NCBI GenBank assembly: GCA_021613335.1
Contig: JAJTWR010000044.1
Location: 1,986,001 to 2,050,000, forward strand
Reading direction: 5' to 3'
Origin: Whitmania pigra
Lineage: Eukaryota; Annelida; Clitellata; Hirudinida; Haemopidae
DNA: 64,000 nucleotides
A program made the translations under genes and the position numbers. Below the pieces are notes generated by a model, which did not search any database, was not told the origin of the DNA, and was given only the letters and a program-made list of their open reading frames with translations. The first letter of the stretch is position 1; each line of letters begins with the position of its first letter. Below, piece after piece: positions 1 to 11,869 of the stretch.

Positions 1-251
1 ATCAAGTTCCTAGCAGCTCAGACACAAGGTAGTGTGGCATAACTTTCTTGCCCTCATGCAGTTTCTTAATTTGTTGAATCATACATAAGTTTTATGTAAT
101 ATTCTTGATATTTTGCAACCATTTAAATTAAATGTCATTATTTTTCAGAGACATCATAAAACGTATCGGAAAAGTGCTGCTTGAGTTGAATGCCGAGAGT
201 CATGCTTCATCTGTTGGAGCATTGATTGGATCAAAAATCTCCCTCCACTGA
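1..251 (+). CDS. 3' end of an unidentified multi-exon gene
   Basis: Two exons are visible: 1-28 (entering from outside the window, donor CAAG|gtagtg) and 149-251 (acceptor tttttcag), with stop TGA at 249-251. They join in phase and the last exon reads DIIKRIGKVLLELNAESHAS and on to a C-terminus ending SKISLH. A polyadenylation signal follows 34 bases after the stop. The peptide has a helical, leucine-rich look but I do not recognise the family, and too little is present to assign a function. The reading is supported by the clean splice sites, the open frame and the poly(A) signal. Confidence 0.5.
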
Positions 252-284
252 TTGTTTAAATTATGTATTGATACAAACTTTTGT

Positions 285-290
285 AATAAA
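285..290 (+). promoter_or_regulatory. Polyadenylation signal AATAAA
   Basis: AATAAA lies 34 bases downstream of the stop codon of the partial gene at the window start, overlapping a second ATAAAATAAA run. Position and sequence fit a 3' end processing signal. Confidence 0.5.
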
Positions 291-1200
291 ATAAATTTCT
301 TTGTGACATCATTAATTCAGAATGCATTATCTCCAGCATTTCTCGGATGTTTAATCTTTTAAATATAAGGTTTTTTTCGCGAGCATTGCATACATTTTTC
401 GAATTTAAATATGATTTTGAATGTAATGTAATTACTGAAATTGTGGACTCAAACTCTGCCTGAATTTGATTAGCAAATCAGATTACAGATGTTTATGTAG
501 ACAATGATGTATAGTTAACCTTCACGACAGCGGGGATGTGCTGTCACTACAGTATAAACATTTTGAATTTGGACATTGCCTCCTTTTCCAACTAGCTATG
601 CGAGCTCGCGACTAGGTTGCCGTCCCCGGTTTCTATATCTTAATCTTAATCTTCGATAGTCATTAAATCAATAAAATGATAATTAAAAGTGTTACATCGT
701 TTGACAATTAAGTGAAGCGTCGTCAAGCATGGATTAAACTACAACCGTTGTAGGTAGTCGTGTTGTTTGGACTTAATGTTAATAAGTCTCGTTTGCTACT
801 AAATCTCAGCGATTTCGACAAGACCAGCTAGTACACAAAAATTACAAATAAAAAGGAGTTCAATATGATTTTAAATAAAACATTATTTGGTGTCGTTGTA
901 TTACGCAGTTTATTTATGCAATTTCATATAAAGAGTTTTGTAAAATAACTTCATAATCGCATTTAGAGTCTCCTCGATGACAGGTCCAGTGTAAACTCTT
1001 GACGATGATAAAGATTGTAAACATAGAGTTTTATTTATTGAATAGAATGCGCTTATTAAGGCGATAGCATATATTATGGTAATGGCGTTTATTGCGGTAT
1101 CGGATGTGAGGATTGAGAGGCTGGCCTATTCTTGGCGATTGCTTTGTTGGCTACCTCCAGTATGTCAGACGATTTTCTATAAAACCGTTGGAGATCGATA
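291..1200. other. Intergenic, no gene seen
   Basis: AT-rich sequence between the end of the first gene and the decayed retroelement. I find no open frame with splice context and no RNA gene. Confidence 0.5.
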
Positions 1201-1214
1201 GACTTCCACAGAAA

Positions 1215-2500
1215 ATAAAGCTCCGCCCATAAACAAATTTAGTTCCGCCTATAATGAAGCTATAGAGGTCAAGAAACGTTGTCGACGCTTGGAACGTCTA
1301 TATCGTCGCAAATGTACAGAAGCTGCCAAACAGGAGTACAAATCAGCAAAGGACGGTTCCAAGCTGACCATTCTCCAGGGCATCTTCTATCAAGGAAGAA
1401 CTCAGCTCCAACGCCAATCCACGTTCTATGTGGCACTCACTTCATAGCCTCTTGCATAGTAATCCTCGGCAACACTATTCTCATGCCGAATGCCAGTCTC
1501 TTGTCACCTCATTCAACACATTTTTCATCCCAACGTCTCTTCTAAAAAAATATTCCTCCATTCTAGCTCCAACCCTCTCCAAAGTTGCTAACATTTTCTT
1601 CAGCTCCGGTGTCTTTCCTTCCATCTTCAAGTGAGCGCAAGTACTCCCCTTACTAAAAAAGCCAAGCCTCGACCCTAGCTCTCCGTCCAATTATACAACC
1701 ATCTCTAACGTTTCCACTATAACGAAACCACTAGAGAGGCTCACCCTTTCTAGAATTCGTCCCAGATTACCAAATCCTCTAACTTCTCTCTATTTCCATC
1801 TGCCTATAGACCTGGTTTCTCCACAGAGACTGCTCTTTTCCATATTTTCAACAATTTATTCCACATCTGTGAAAATCGTAACTATGTCGTCATGGTCGGC
1901 CTAGACCTATCGGCAGCCTTTGATACCATCAACCATAGCATATTAGACAGACTTCCCTCCGACTTCGGTATCGAAGGCCTCCCACTATCTTGGCTCCACT
2001 CTTACCTCTCCAACAGATCCCAATACTTTAAGCTAGGTTGCCACTTCCTTTTCTCCCCTACTTTTCACAACCTGCATCTCACGTCTGTCAGACGTCGTCA
2101 AAAAGTTTGACGTGTCCTTTCACCAATATGCGGACGACACAAGTCTCTACTCTGTTCTATCCAGAAAGAGATTCTCCGTTCAACTAGACAATCTGCGAAA
2201 GTGCACAGACGCCATGAATGACTGGCATCTCGTCAACTTTTTCCAACTCAACCCGCAAAAATCTGTAATGCTTATCGGCACACCTATGCAGCTCAAGAAC
2301 CTATCCTCCCCGTCCTCAATAAATATAGGCGGAACCCTTTTTTCTTCTTCTACCCCAAAACTCCTCGGTGTTACTTTTAACTCCCACCTCAGCTTCAAGC
2401 AACACGTCTCCTCCATAATAAAATCCTGCAACCATCTCATCTGGGCAATCCGACATATACGTCAGTTCCTTTCGGTCGACATGATTGCTGTTCTGACACA
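1215..2500 (+). mobile_element. Decayed CR1/L2-type non-LTR retrotransposon (reverse transcriptase remnant)
   Basis: Consecutive but frame-broken segments read like a LINE pol protein of the CR1/L2/Jockey type. An arginine-rich linker at 1255-1440 (KKRCRRLERLYRRKCTEA) is followed by the start of the reverse transcriptase domain (KKPSLDPSSPSNY region, about 1650-1700). Then come AFDTINHSILDRL with the catalytic-aspartate region (1892-2080), and the YADD box with downstream sequence (2112-2480). Stops and frame changes interrupt it at several points (near 1446, 1633 and 2109), so it is not a functional copy. Similarity stops near 2480, leaving a 3' truncated fragment that abuts the 3' end of the laminin-G gene on the other strand. 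Clade assignment is by motif style only. Confidence 0.85.
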
Positions 2501-2689
2501 AAATCGAAACTATCTAAACAAAACCCCAGCTGTCACCCGCGACGAACAGGCAACAGTAAAAACATGTTTCAATGCGATATTTAACAAATATAAACGTGTT
2601 CAAATGTACACCAATGATGAGTCCTTAGAATTCGAAACTAGTCTCATCCAAGTCAGTTAGGTGCTTAGACAAGAGCTCAGTTGAAGCCC

Positions 2690-3927
2690 TTAACTTATGT
2701 GTGCTTTAGTGCCTTTAATCCAACCGATGAAAAGCGAAGCTTCGTTGGAGTTGCAGCCCATCACATCCACCAATTCATTCGATTTGCTTTTCACGTGCAC
2801 AGCCCTCCCATTGACCTTGACATTTTTAATGACTCCTTGAAACTGATGGTCTATGTATCCTGCAAGTAATGTACAGTGTAAGTCACAGTAACCTTAGTAA
2901 AAAATGAAACAACTTTTTAATTTGACAATTGACTAATATGATTTATTACTTGGTCTCCCTCCGATGAATGCAGGTTTTTGTTGCAGGAGAACATTCGTCT
3001 TGACTGAGATTTCTCTGGTTACATTTAAATTGTCCAGTTGAACTCTCCAATGTCGCCGTGTTCTCGTTACTTTTAAATTTATTTATTTACTATTGAATGA
3101 ATTTACCGCAATGCAATTATATTTTTTAAGATTTTCAATAATATCTAAATGTTAAATCAAAATGTGCGTTCTCTTCAAACCTTTAACTGAATGCCATCTG
3201 GCGTCGTCTATTTTATAGGGAACGGGGTAGGTTTTGTAAACTTCAATCTGTTGAAGATGTTCTGTATTCAAGGCTTTCACTGTCAGAGCCAACTGACAAA
3301 TAATTGTAACAAATAAGCTATAAACTTTACTTAATTCTGTTATCGTTATTTTGGGTTAGCTGGATTTTATTTCTTATCCATTTTAGTATGTTGCACTAGA
3401 AACATAAAGTAACTTTAGTAGCTTGTTATTATTTAGCAACTAACGGCAGAAAATATGAATTCGACGACTAAGAACTGCGTATTGACAGCCTTGGTCTTCC
3501 ACTCGTAATATCCGAAGTTTGGTTCTGAACCGACGGAGAGCAGGATGCCGTTGTGACTGAGTGGACTTGGAAGAACATCCATGGACATGTTGAAGTCTTC
3601 ACCCACGTTGATGTTCCCTTGTTTTTGTGTTGTTTGACGATTATTTAATGTTTAACGATTATCTATGAATGCTAAAAGAATCATGCATTTACCAACAAAC
3701 GCGAAATTTTATGACTTATATATATGACTTATGTCTAACTTTAAATAAAACGCTTTGATCAAAGATGTTATTTAATAATGTAAATCCCACGTTATTTTAC
3801 TAAACTTCATAATTTCATAAAAAATAAAACAGAAAATTTTAGCAAATGACCAATTTCCAGGTATGTGCTAAAACCCTTGGTGAGTGCAATGGTGTCGTTT
3901 GATCTGAGGAGGAAGCATTCTTGATTG
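2690..3927 (-). CDS. Laminin G-domain protein, 3' exons (C-terminal LamG domain)
   Basis: Five minus-strand exons join with matching phases: 3875-3927, 3487-3617, 3181-3292, 2950-3069 and 2690-2859 (stop TAA at 2690-2692). Together they give about 195 residues forming one laminin G domain. In order it shows the entry strand (NVGEDFNMSMDVLPSP, NGILLSVGSE), the central DARWHSV turn, AFIGGRP, and the closing FQGVIKNVKVNGRAVHV with the terminal VMGC cysteine. LamG domains bind glycans, integrins or dystroglycan in extracellular matrix and synaptic proteins such as laminin alpha, agrin, perlecan and neurexin. The protein ends 18 residues after the cysteine, so this is the C-terminal domain. The 5' part is missing: the first exon here enters in phase 2, and only about 1.7 kb separates it from the grainyhead gene on the same strand. 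Either a short gene, a gene with exons lying inside grainyhead introns, or a truncated copy is possible. Which LamG family it belongs to cannot be told from one domain. Confidence 0.8.
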
Positions 3928-5596
3928 CTCAGAGAGGATTTCTGTTTATAATTGATAATTAATTTATAATTTGTACGAGAAAGTGCTTCTCAAACAGTTT
4001 ATCAACATCCAACCAATAAAAAATCAAAAAACAATTCAATTAATCGGCTAAATATTCAGTGAATAGGAAACAAAATAATTACCCCTCCTCCCTTAGGAGT
4101 TCTGGCAGCGATGGATGAGGAAGCGAAATACAATATGATAATGATTAGTCTTTCCATAAGTTTTAATATTTATTACTTATTAAAAGATATTTCTTATATA
4201 TTATATAGTTATAGTGAATCACTAAACATGAACCAAGTTTAAGACCCGCTATTTTATGTGGCACTGACGACGGCTATGATGATGATGATGATAATGGTGA
4301 AAATTATTCCTGTCCAACTTGGTTCTCTATTTACATTCATCGGGATGACAACGTGGGAAAGAAAATTGTTCCAATTTTCATCGCTAGCAATTGGACGATT
4401 TGTCGATCAAACAGATGTTTTGACGATCGAATGAAGGATGAGTTGGGTTTTTTAACGTTTTTAATCATGTTTGCATGTAATTAACTTGAGCCGATTACCG
4501 TTTAACAAATACTAGAAATTAATAAATGCTATTGAAAGTTGTCATGATGAATGAAGTTTATATTTCAGATAAACAGCATGTTTTACTTAAATTTGTGTTT
4601 CAGATTAAACCGACCCAGACAATATCCCAGTAATTTTAAAGCTCGATTTGGTTTTGTTAACTTTAAAATAAATAATTACATGTAATAAATTCAAAATCGT
4701 TTTAAATCAAATTCAGAATGATATTATTTCCAAAGATTGATACAGTCTTTTTCGTTGATGCCCATTAGACAAAGTTTTAAAATTGCTTATGTATTGGTGG
4801 AGATGCTTTGAACAATAACACTCACAGACATCCATCATTTGATTCCATCGAATTTAAAGAGAAGATTTAAAGATAACAAGCGATTCAAATACCGTCATTT
4901 CTCAGGATTTGTTCATCGTGTTTTTTTTTTTGTAACTAATTTTAAGAATTCTGTCACTCTGAATAAACTGTCAAATTTAGTAGCCAATTTATGCTGAAGT
5001 GAGTCCTAAAATCTAGGAAAAACTATCGATTCTCCATTGTTAAATTTCCATCATCGGTTCTCAATTATTCATTTAATAATAACCTTAAAGAAGGCCTGTT
5101 TTAAGACTTTTAATGAATGTTTAACACTGTTGATGGATGATTTATATGCAAACATTTTTCATTGTTAATCTTTTTTCTTATATATGATGTTCATTAGTTT
5201 ATAGGTTGTTTATTTATTTACTATTAAGAAATTATTATACATTATCTTTTTATACATGAATACCTAAGCTGCAATTAAGTTCGACTTATAATAAATTTGT
5301 ATTAACCAAAATGTCTAATACAATTTAACAAGCAACGTTTACACTAAGTCAGGTTTCCTTAAAATGGTGTTTATAAAAATTGTCGCTTTTAAGCTTTGAT
5401 TAGTCACCTTAAATGTCACATTAAATCAGAGAAATAACTTTATCATTAGTTTTGAACTTACATCAATAAACAATGAAGTGGTTCATTTCAACACAAACGA
5501 ATCATTTCATAGAATATCAGATCGAATTAATAATCCATGTAAAATCTAATTAACTGATTAAAACTCAATGACCTATGTGACTTAAAGTCTTGTAGT
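3928..5596. other. Intergenic or intronic, no clear exon
   Basis: AT-rich stretch between the laminin-G exons and the stop codon of grainyhead. A very short candidate minus exon near 4082-4100 (19 nt between a pyrimidine-rich acceptor and a GTAATT donor) would be in phase with the laminin-G gene, but it is too short to rely on. Confidence 0.4.
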
Positions 5597-8500
5597 TCAT
5601 CCGAAATCATTTTGCACGCGTATTTCAGTCAGTATTACGTCACAGGAGGTCAGACTTTCGGTTGAACTTTGGGGGTGGTAATGGAAACTGATAGTGAACG
5701 TCGATTCGTCCGCCATGCAAGACACGATGACATCATCGACTTTGACCTTCATGCTTTAACGAAAAAGTAACATCAAGATCATCATCAATGCCACTGTATG
5801 ATTTCTTTTAATTTATTAAAATGCAGCAAAATAATCTAGAATAGTGTTAATTATATAATTAATAAGCGGTAATATCAAAATAAAATATGAACGAACAATT
5901 TTGATTCTTTATAAATGTTTTCAACGTTCACAGAGGAATTGAGAAATTTTTCTTGAATCTGAGGATGATATGGTATTATATTAAGTATGTAATTTGAATA
6001 TTATTATTATATTATAATAATTATTATATATTATAAATTGTTGTATATATATTATATTTTATATATTATTATATAATAAATTATATATTAATATAATTAT
6101 GTTATGTAATATATATTATATAATCCATCCATCCATCTGATTAGCTGATCAAATTGTGGAACAACATAAGTGCTTAAAATATCGCGAGACATCTTAAGCG
6201 GAAGTCCTTCCATTAATGGAATGTCTTACAAGTCTTATTATTATTATTATTCGCATCCTCATTGAGACAAAGGACTCACAGCTCTGGAGAGACATTGAAG
6301 CGTTGGCTGTTGAACCACAAGTGCATTGAACACTGTGTTTCTTTCCTCCCTCACAAACAATAGAACTGAAATTGTGAATATTATGCGCAATTACTCACTG
6401 AACAAGAAGTTAACCTAACTGATTATCAATTTTAATTAATTAATAAATTCTTAATTTTGAAATGTCTCACGCTTATCATTCTTTGACCGTTTCTTGTTTT
6501 CTGACTGTCCATCCAAGATATCGATGCTGCATTTTGTTTAAAAATTTAAATGATTGCCAATTATTTTCTTAAAATGCTGACTGTTGATATTTATTGAGAA
6601 CCTTTGCCTCTTGGTGGCCAGAGTCATCTTGGGGCTTTTCGCGTCTTGAAGCTTGCAAATGGAATTCGATATGTGAAATAATTTTAAAATAATAACAATA
6701 TTATTTTATTTCTTAGTTTAATTATATGTAAAATTGAATGCAGGTAAATTACCTGTGTTGAAGTGGATGGTGAAAATAGAACAGGAGGTGTTATGGTGTC
6801 AACCATGGAATAGAAATACGACTGATCACATGGTTCGTGGTGCTCGTGATCTTATGAATATATTTTAATTTAAAATACATTTTATTAGAGCTATTTACTA
6901 ACCTTAATCGATACTAACGATTTCATTTTTACTCTGATTAAAACTTACCATTGTAATATCAAGGATAAATAAAGTAAGTCACGCTCGAGGGGTGTCTAAG
7001 AAAGTGACATTTTGTGACAGGGGGAGGGTGGTTAACCTATGTGTGACGTCAGACAAATTAGAAAAAATGGTGATTCTATATAATATTTGGGAATGAAGCT
7101 CCGAAAATCACGATTATCTTTGTTTGTCAGATCGTTAATCGCTGAATTTCATTAATTTCTAAAAATGGAGAAAGATAATTTGTATACGTCATTGTGTAAT
7201 GCTTATATTAAAGCCTACACATCCAGGAGTAAACAGGATTGTCAAAAAGAAGTTAATGAGATATGGAGTAAAATCAAGTCTGATGCTAATTTATTTGAGA
7301 AAGTGGGGAGGGGTCTGAGGTTTGTGACGTACTTTTCAGGGATGTCTGAGATTTGTGACTGAGTGTGACATACTTTATGGATGGCCCCTAAGACATTCTT
7401 AACGAATACTCGCAAGCTAGTAGAGCGTAATAGTAAACTTAATTAATTATTTATAAACAATAAACAAAATTATCATAAAAGCAAATGAATTCGCATAATT
7501 TCCATAATTTTAATCTTAAAATCATAAAATATCTTCAACCTTCGGAATTCTTTGATCGTTTCTTTTCTTCTTCACGAACTTTCCTGTCTGCCCCCTGATT
7601 TCATTTCGAATAATTTAACAGTTTTTTTATTTTATTAAAATCATAAGACCTAATAGTCATAAGACTCAACCTTATCGCAGAAGACTTTGATCTGACAGTA
7701 AGCTCTGTGAGAAAGTTGAGGTGAATCTCCTTCGTAAGTGTCAATCTGAATGTGCAAAGGATTTCCCTGTTAACGATAATAATTTTAAACAAAACAAATT
7801 AATTCAAATCACAAAATAAATACAGCATATAATGAATATAAGCATCACCCTGATTCCTTTCTGATGACTGAAATCCGTGCTCAAACAGTTCAATGCAAGA
7901 TTCAACTGCATAATTTATCATCAATTAGAAATTAAACACATAGTAAGCCAATTAGCAATTAATGAGGTAATTAATACTCAGTTAGCATACTTTAACGGAC
8001 GTGTGTTTATTCCAAGTTATAGAAGCAGCATTGTGTGCCACCTCCTCGATGAAAATTGGTTTTGAAAATCCGTCACTGACTCCTGAGTTCTTTGAATCTG
8101 AAATTCATCAAATTATATTTAAAATGCCAAATAATTAATAATAATTAAACAATTATTTAAAGAAGAAATTTTAAATGCTTTACGAACAGACCTATATCGA
8201 GGACACGTTGCTTGTAGCTGTGCTGCCTCGAATACCAGCATTCCCAGGCCCTCATCTCTTCGGCCACAGAAAGTCTTTCTCTGAAGACCAGCATGACCAC
8301 TGACTGATTACAGATCATTTTCTCATTTATAAAATATTTTTTAAGTTACACATTTTTATTGTGATATGACTTGTTTGACTTATGTGCAAAGTTATTTATT
8401 TAAATAGTTTAAATGTATTGTGATTTGTAATTTGATGAATTGAAAACTAATTATACAATAACAAGTAGTACCGACCCTTAAAGTTTGAGAAAGAGAAAAT

Positions 8501-11500
8501 ATCTCAGGCATCGCAGGATTGTGTTGGAGAACTAAACCATAATACTGACCTGGGATTTCAAATTTAACAATTAACCAATTGATTGTAAAAGAAATTGAAA
8601 TATTGAACTAATACTAATTAAAAATATTATGTACAGAAATGTGTAATTATTCCAACGTACTTTTGTTGAGGTAAGTCACACGATCTTCGTTTTTCTTTGG
8701 ATTTGTAGAAATGGCAGCTTCGAGATAGAATTGAAATCCACTGTTATCAGGGTCTCTAAAGATTTTGGGAATTGTTAAAATTTTTTTGTAATTAATAACT
8801 ATAGGAGTAGGTTTAAATATAAATATTTATTAAAATATTTTACATCTTGGGTATGCAGGTAATGTGGTTCCAACGAGTATTTGGTCTGCCTTTGCAGGAA
8901 GGCTTCTTCTGGGGTGGTGAACATGGAACTTCCTTGTGGTGAATATTTAGTTAACAAATTGCATATTTAACCGGTTAATAATTTGGATTGCATTCAACCT
9001 AAGAAGAACGAACCACTTACTGGGATCGTGGCTGGAGAAGATGCTTCTGGTGACTGAACGGCCGTTTGCCAAGAAGATAAGTTGAGATCCTTTTGCAGTG
9101 AAGGAAGTTCTAGTGAGGAATTGAGGGAAAAGTCTTGAGTTTCATCTCTCGAGGCTTCATTTGGAGGATTGGTCAATAGAGGCAAAAGATTGGCTTCTTC
9201 GAGGGATTTTGTTAAAATATTTTCCTTTGGAATGGAGGATAAGCGACCATTCGTGTCGATGTTTTCAATCATTCTCACGCTAGGTTCATGTGAAGTGATG
9301 TATTTCTTGGGAAATTCATCATTTTCAAGGTTTCTTGACTTACCAGCAGTCATGAGGTTGGTTTGTTTTAGTGAAACTTCTGGAATAAGAGAAGTTGCTT
9401 GGGGGACAATCGGATTGTCAATGATTAGCTGAGTGATGTGCTTCGAGTCTGGTTCTTGGTCGTTCGTGATGGGGAGATGAGTGATGACCAGGCGGTAACC
9501 CAAAGGCACTTCGGGAAGTGGGAAAGGAAGAGAGGGGATGTTCGGATGCGATTTGAGGGAGTTTTTAGAATTTAAAGACATGCTGATTGATTGAGCAAAC
9601 TGTTCAGGAGGCATTTGCTTTTCCAACATTTGAATCAGATCGCTATCTCCAAAGAATTGCTTGCTCGTGAGAAACTTACTGGAAGTGTTATCAGCCATTT
9701 TAAGGTTTTGGGCATTGGACTGAAACGACATGTCGATCGCTGAACTTTCTATAGAATTTGCTTGGTGCAGGAAAGCTGGTTGGTTGAGTTGAGGAGGGAT
9801 GTTGGAAATGGCAGCATGATTCGAGTGAGCGGTGGTAGTTTCCATGTTTGGCGTGGATGAAACATGCACTTTATTCAATTTCAGATCGTTCGCCCGATTG
9901 CAAATCGTAAAAGAATTTTTAGATTTTAATTTATTATACGAGTCACTCGACTCTGTCAAAGAATTATTAGACATCTTAAACATCATATCGGTGGATTTCA
10001 ATAGATCACTTCTTGTGCTGACGTTGTTCTTCCAACCACTCGTAGGATTGTGCATGGAGTGGAAAACATTTTGAGAGTTTAAACATTTTGTCGGAGTTGG
10101 TGGAGTGTAGGGATTCTGAGGAAACGTTGATCTGCTCAGGATATTTATGGAAGGCAACGTAGGGTCAATAATGGTTCCTTTGTTTGGGTGTGAAAGGGAA
10201 TCAGAAATTGAGTTGCTGGGTTCATTTTTGTAAAACCCCTTCTTATCAACAGTTTGCGGTTTGAACTGCAATAAGTAACGAATAATTATTCCGACTTCTA
10301 TTCTCATCTCAAATGTTTTATTTTGCTCCAATAATGATAAATACTTAAAAGAAAGATATTTTATAAAATATATGATATCATCAATCAGATACTGACTACT
10401 GTGTTCAAATGAGGATCCAAACCAGAAGAAGTGGACACTTTCGGGTCGAAGTTTGTATCAAAAATCCTTCAAGCATCATTTAATGACTATTTTAATACAA
10501 ATGCTCAACTTTATGATTGCATAAATTAGTGAGCGAAAACATTCTCACTGTATAGGCGAATTTTCGGATCTAACTGCGTGGCCGGAATAAAGTGTTTGAT
10601 ATTCGTGAAGAAGGGCTAGGGCGTCGCCATTGTCACCCTGGTTTGCAGCAACAAGGGGATGCTTGAAGAAGGCCTCCATGTCTTGAGGCATCATCTTTTC
10701 GTCGCTTACAGCTGACCCTGTTGCATACTCTTCATCACTGCCTCACAGAAATAACACAAAAGCTATCAGCAAGCTGCTCAAGTTGACCAGAATAGTTCGA
10801 CCCTCATAAATTGAAAATATGAAATAAAGATAAACGAATTAACACTTATTCTTGAATTTCAGGAATCTGAATGCCGAAAGGTTCGCTCATTACTTTAATC
10901 TAAACAGTCAGTAGTTACAGTTTATTTTCATTATTTAGGACGAATAAGGCTTACCTTAAATTTCTCAAATTTTTTGTTTCCTTCAATATTTTTCTCAGTG
11001 GTTCATATGCATAATCGCATAATTCTATAAATGCAACCTTATTTTTCGAATGACTTGTCACTAACTTGTTCTATTCATTATTATGTGCTTTATTAAGATC
11101 AAAAATTAATTTTTAAATAACCTAGAGCGGCTAAAATCCCTTTAGTTAAGAGTTTTAGTATAGCCCAATTGTGGTTTTTAATGGGGATAATGGTAAATTG
11201 TCGTCAATCTAAATTGGTCGAAGGAGCACAATTTGAAGCTAGCTGGAAAAACCGACTATGCAGTTTTCATGATCCCATATCATTCGTGAATAATTTAATG
11301 CTTCCTTTTTTACTGAGAAGTTAAATTGAGTTCATGATCTAATGTCTTTACATCACAATATTATAACAGGATTCAAGCGATACCTTTCTATTAAGACGAG
11401 GATAAAATAACGGCTATTAAAAGGGATTTCAATATTTCTTTCTGTAATTAAATGAAGTGACTGTGAATAAGAACAATAAAACAAACAGAAATACACTTTA

Positions 11501-11869
11501 AATTGTTGAAACGTCAAAAACTTTAGGATTACAAGGGCTTAAGGATAGAATGTCATCGATGATTTTGAAGTTTTGAAATATCGGTTATTACGGCTACAAT
11601 CTCTATCGGAATTAAAATAATGAGAAAGTGTTAAGCAATTAGATAATTTTAGTGTCGGATTTTAACAGGCGCTCTTCAACATCACTTTATCAACCGATAT
11701 AAATAAATAATTATAAAATATTTTAGATTTTTCGCCTGTACAGCCAAGAAGAAAAGAGCGACATTTAGACAGTCGATAAATTCCGCCAGAAACCCGTTGG
11801 ACGTTTACAGCAACTCACAGGAAAAACTACTCACCCACTGCCGGTGAGTCGATTTTTGTTGATTTCCAT
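5597..11869 (-). CDS. grh: Grainyhead-like transcription factor
   Basis: Grainyhead/CP2 family activator of epithelial genes, acting in the nucleus. Exons: 11839-11869 (provisional start), 10549-10741, 10400-10466, 9021-10265, 8844-8932, 8661-8755, 8476-8549, 8192-8303, 7991-8082, 7849-7905, 7671-7766, 7540-7594, 6753-6850, 6602-6651, 6471-6526, 6280-6365, 5897-5958, 5597-5753; all phases agree, giving 904 aa. N-terminal activation region: [12 protein letters not shown] and [13 protein letters not shown] (exon 2) match the conserved GRHL N-terminus. One 1,245-nt exon codes a Ser/Asn/Pro-rich linker. The CP2 DNA-binding domain (about residues 545-745) shows [41 protein letters not shown] and [29 protein letters not shown] follows, then the ubiquitin-like dimerisation domain ([33 protein letters not shown]; residues 803-904). 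Length lies between human GRHL1 and Drosophila Grh. The first exon is uncertain: its donor A|gtgggt is weaker than a neighbouring out-of-phase GG|gtgagt. The exon at 8844-8932 is open in two frames and was chosen by phase. Confidence 0.93.
5990..6260. repeat. AT-rich low-complexity tract in a grh intron
   Basis: Dense TATTA/ATATA runs at 5999-6120, followed by a short CCAT run near 6124 and an ATT run near 6237. It lies between the last two internal exons of grainyhead and carries no coding signal. Confidence 0.7.
6969..7378. mobile_element. MITE-like DNA transposon insertion in a grh intron
   Basis: About 410 bp bounded by near-matching inverted ends: ATAAAGTAAGTCAC at 6969-6982 and its inverse, reading ATAAAGTATGTCAC, at 7365-7378. 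Further G-rich blocks containing GTGAC motifs sit inside both ends (7000-7045 and 7300-7345). It contains a 65-codon open frame at 7165-7362 (+) whose start ([27 protein letters not shown]) recalls the N-terminus of transposase-related proteins, from memory only. It lies between grainyhead exons 7540-7594 and 6753-6850 and so must be spliced out. The superfamily is not assigned. Confidence 0.55.

Noticed and set aside
6280..6651. Apparent one-base frame break in grainyhead between exons 6602-6651 and 6280-6365
   Set aside because: A 56-bp exon at 6471-6526 ([18 protein letters not shown]) fits phase 2 in and phase 1 out and removes the break.
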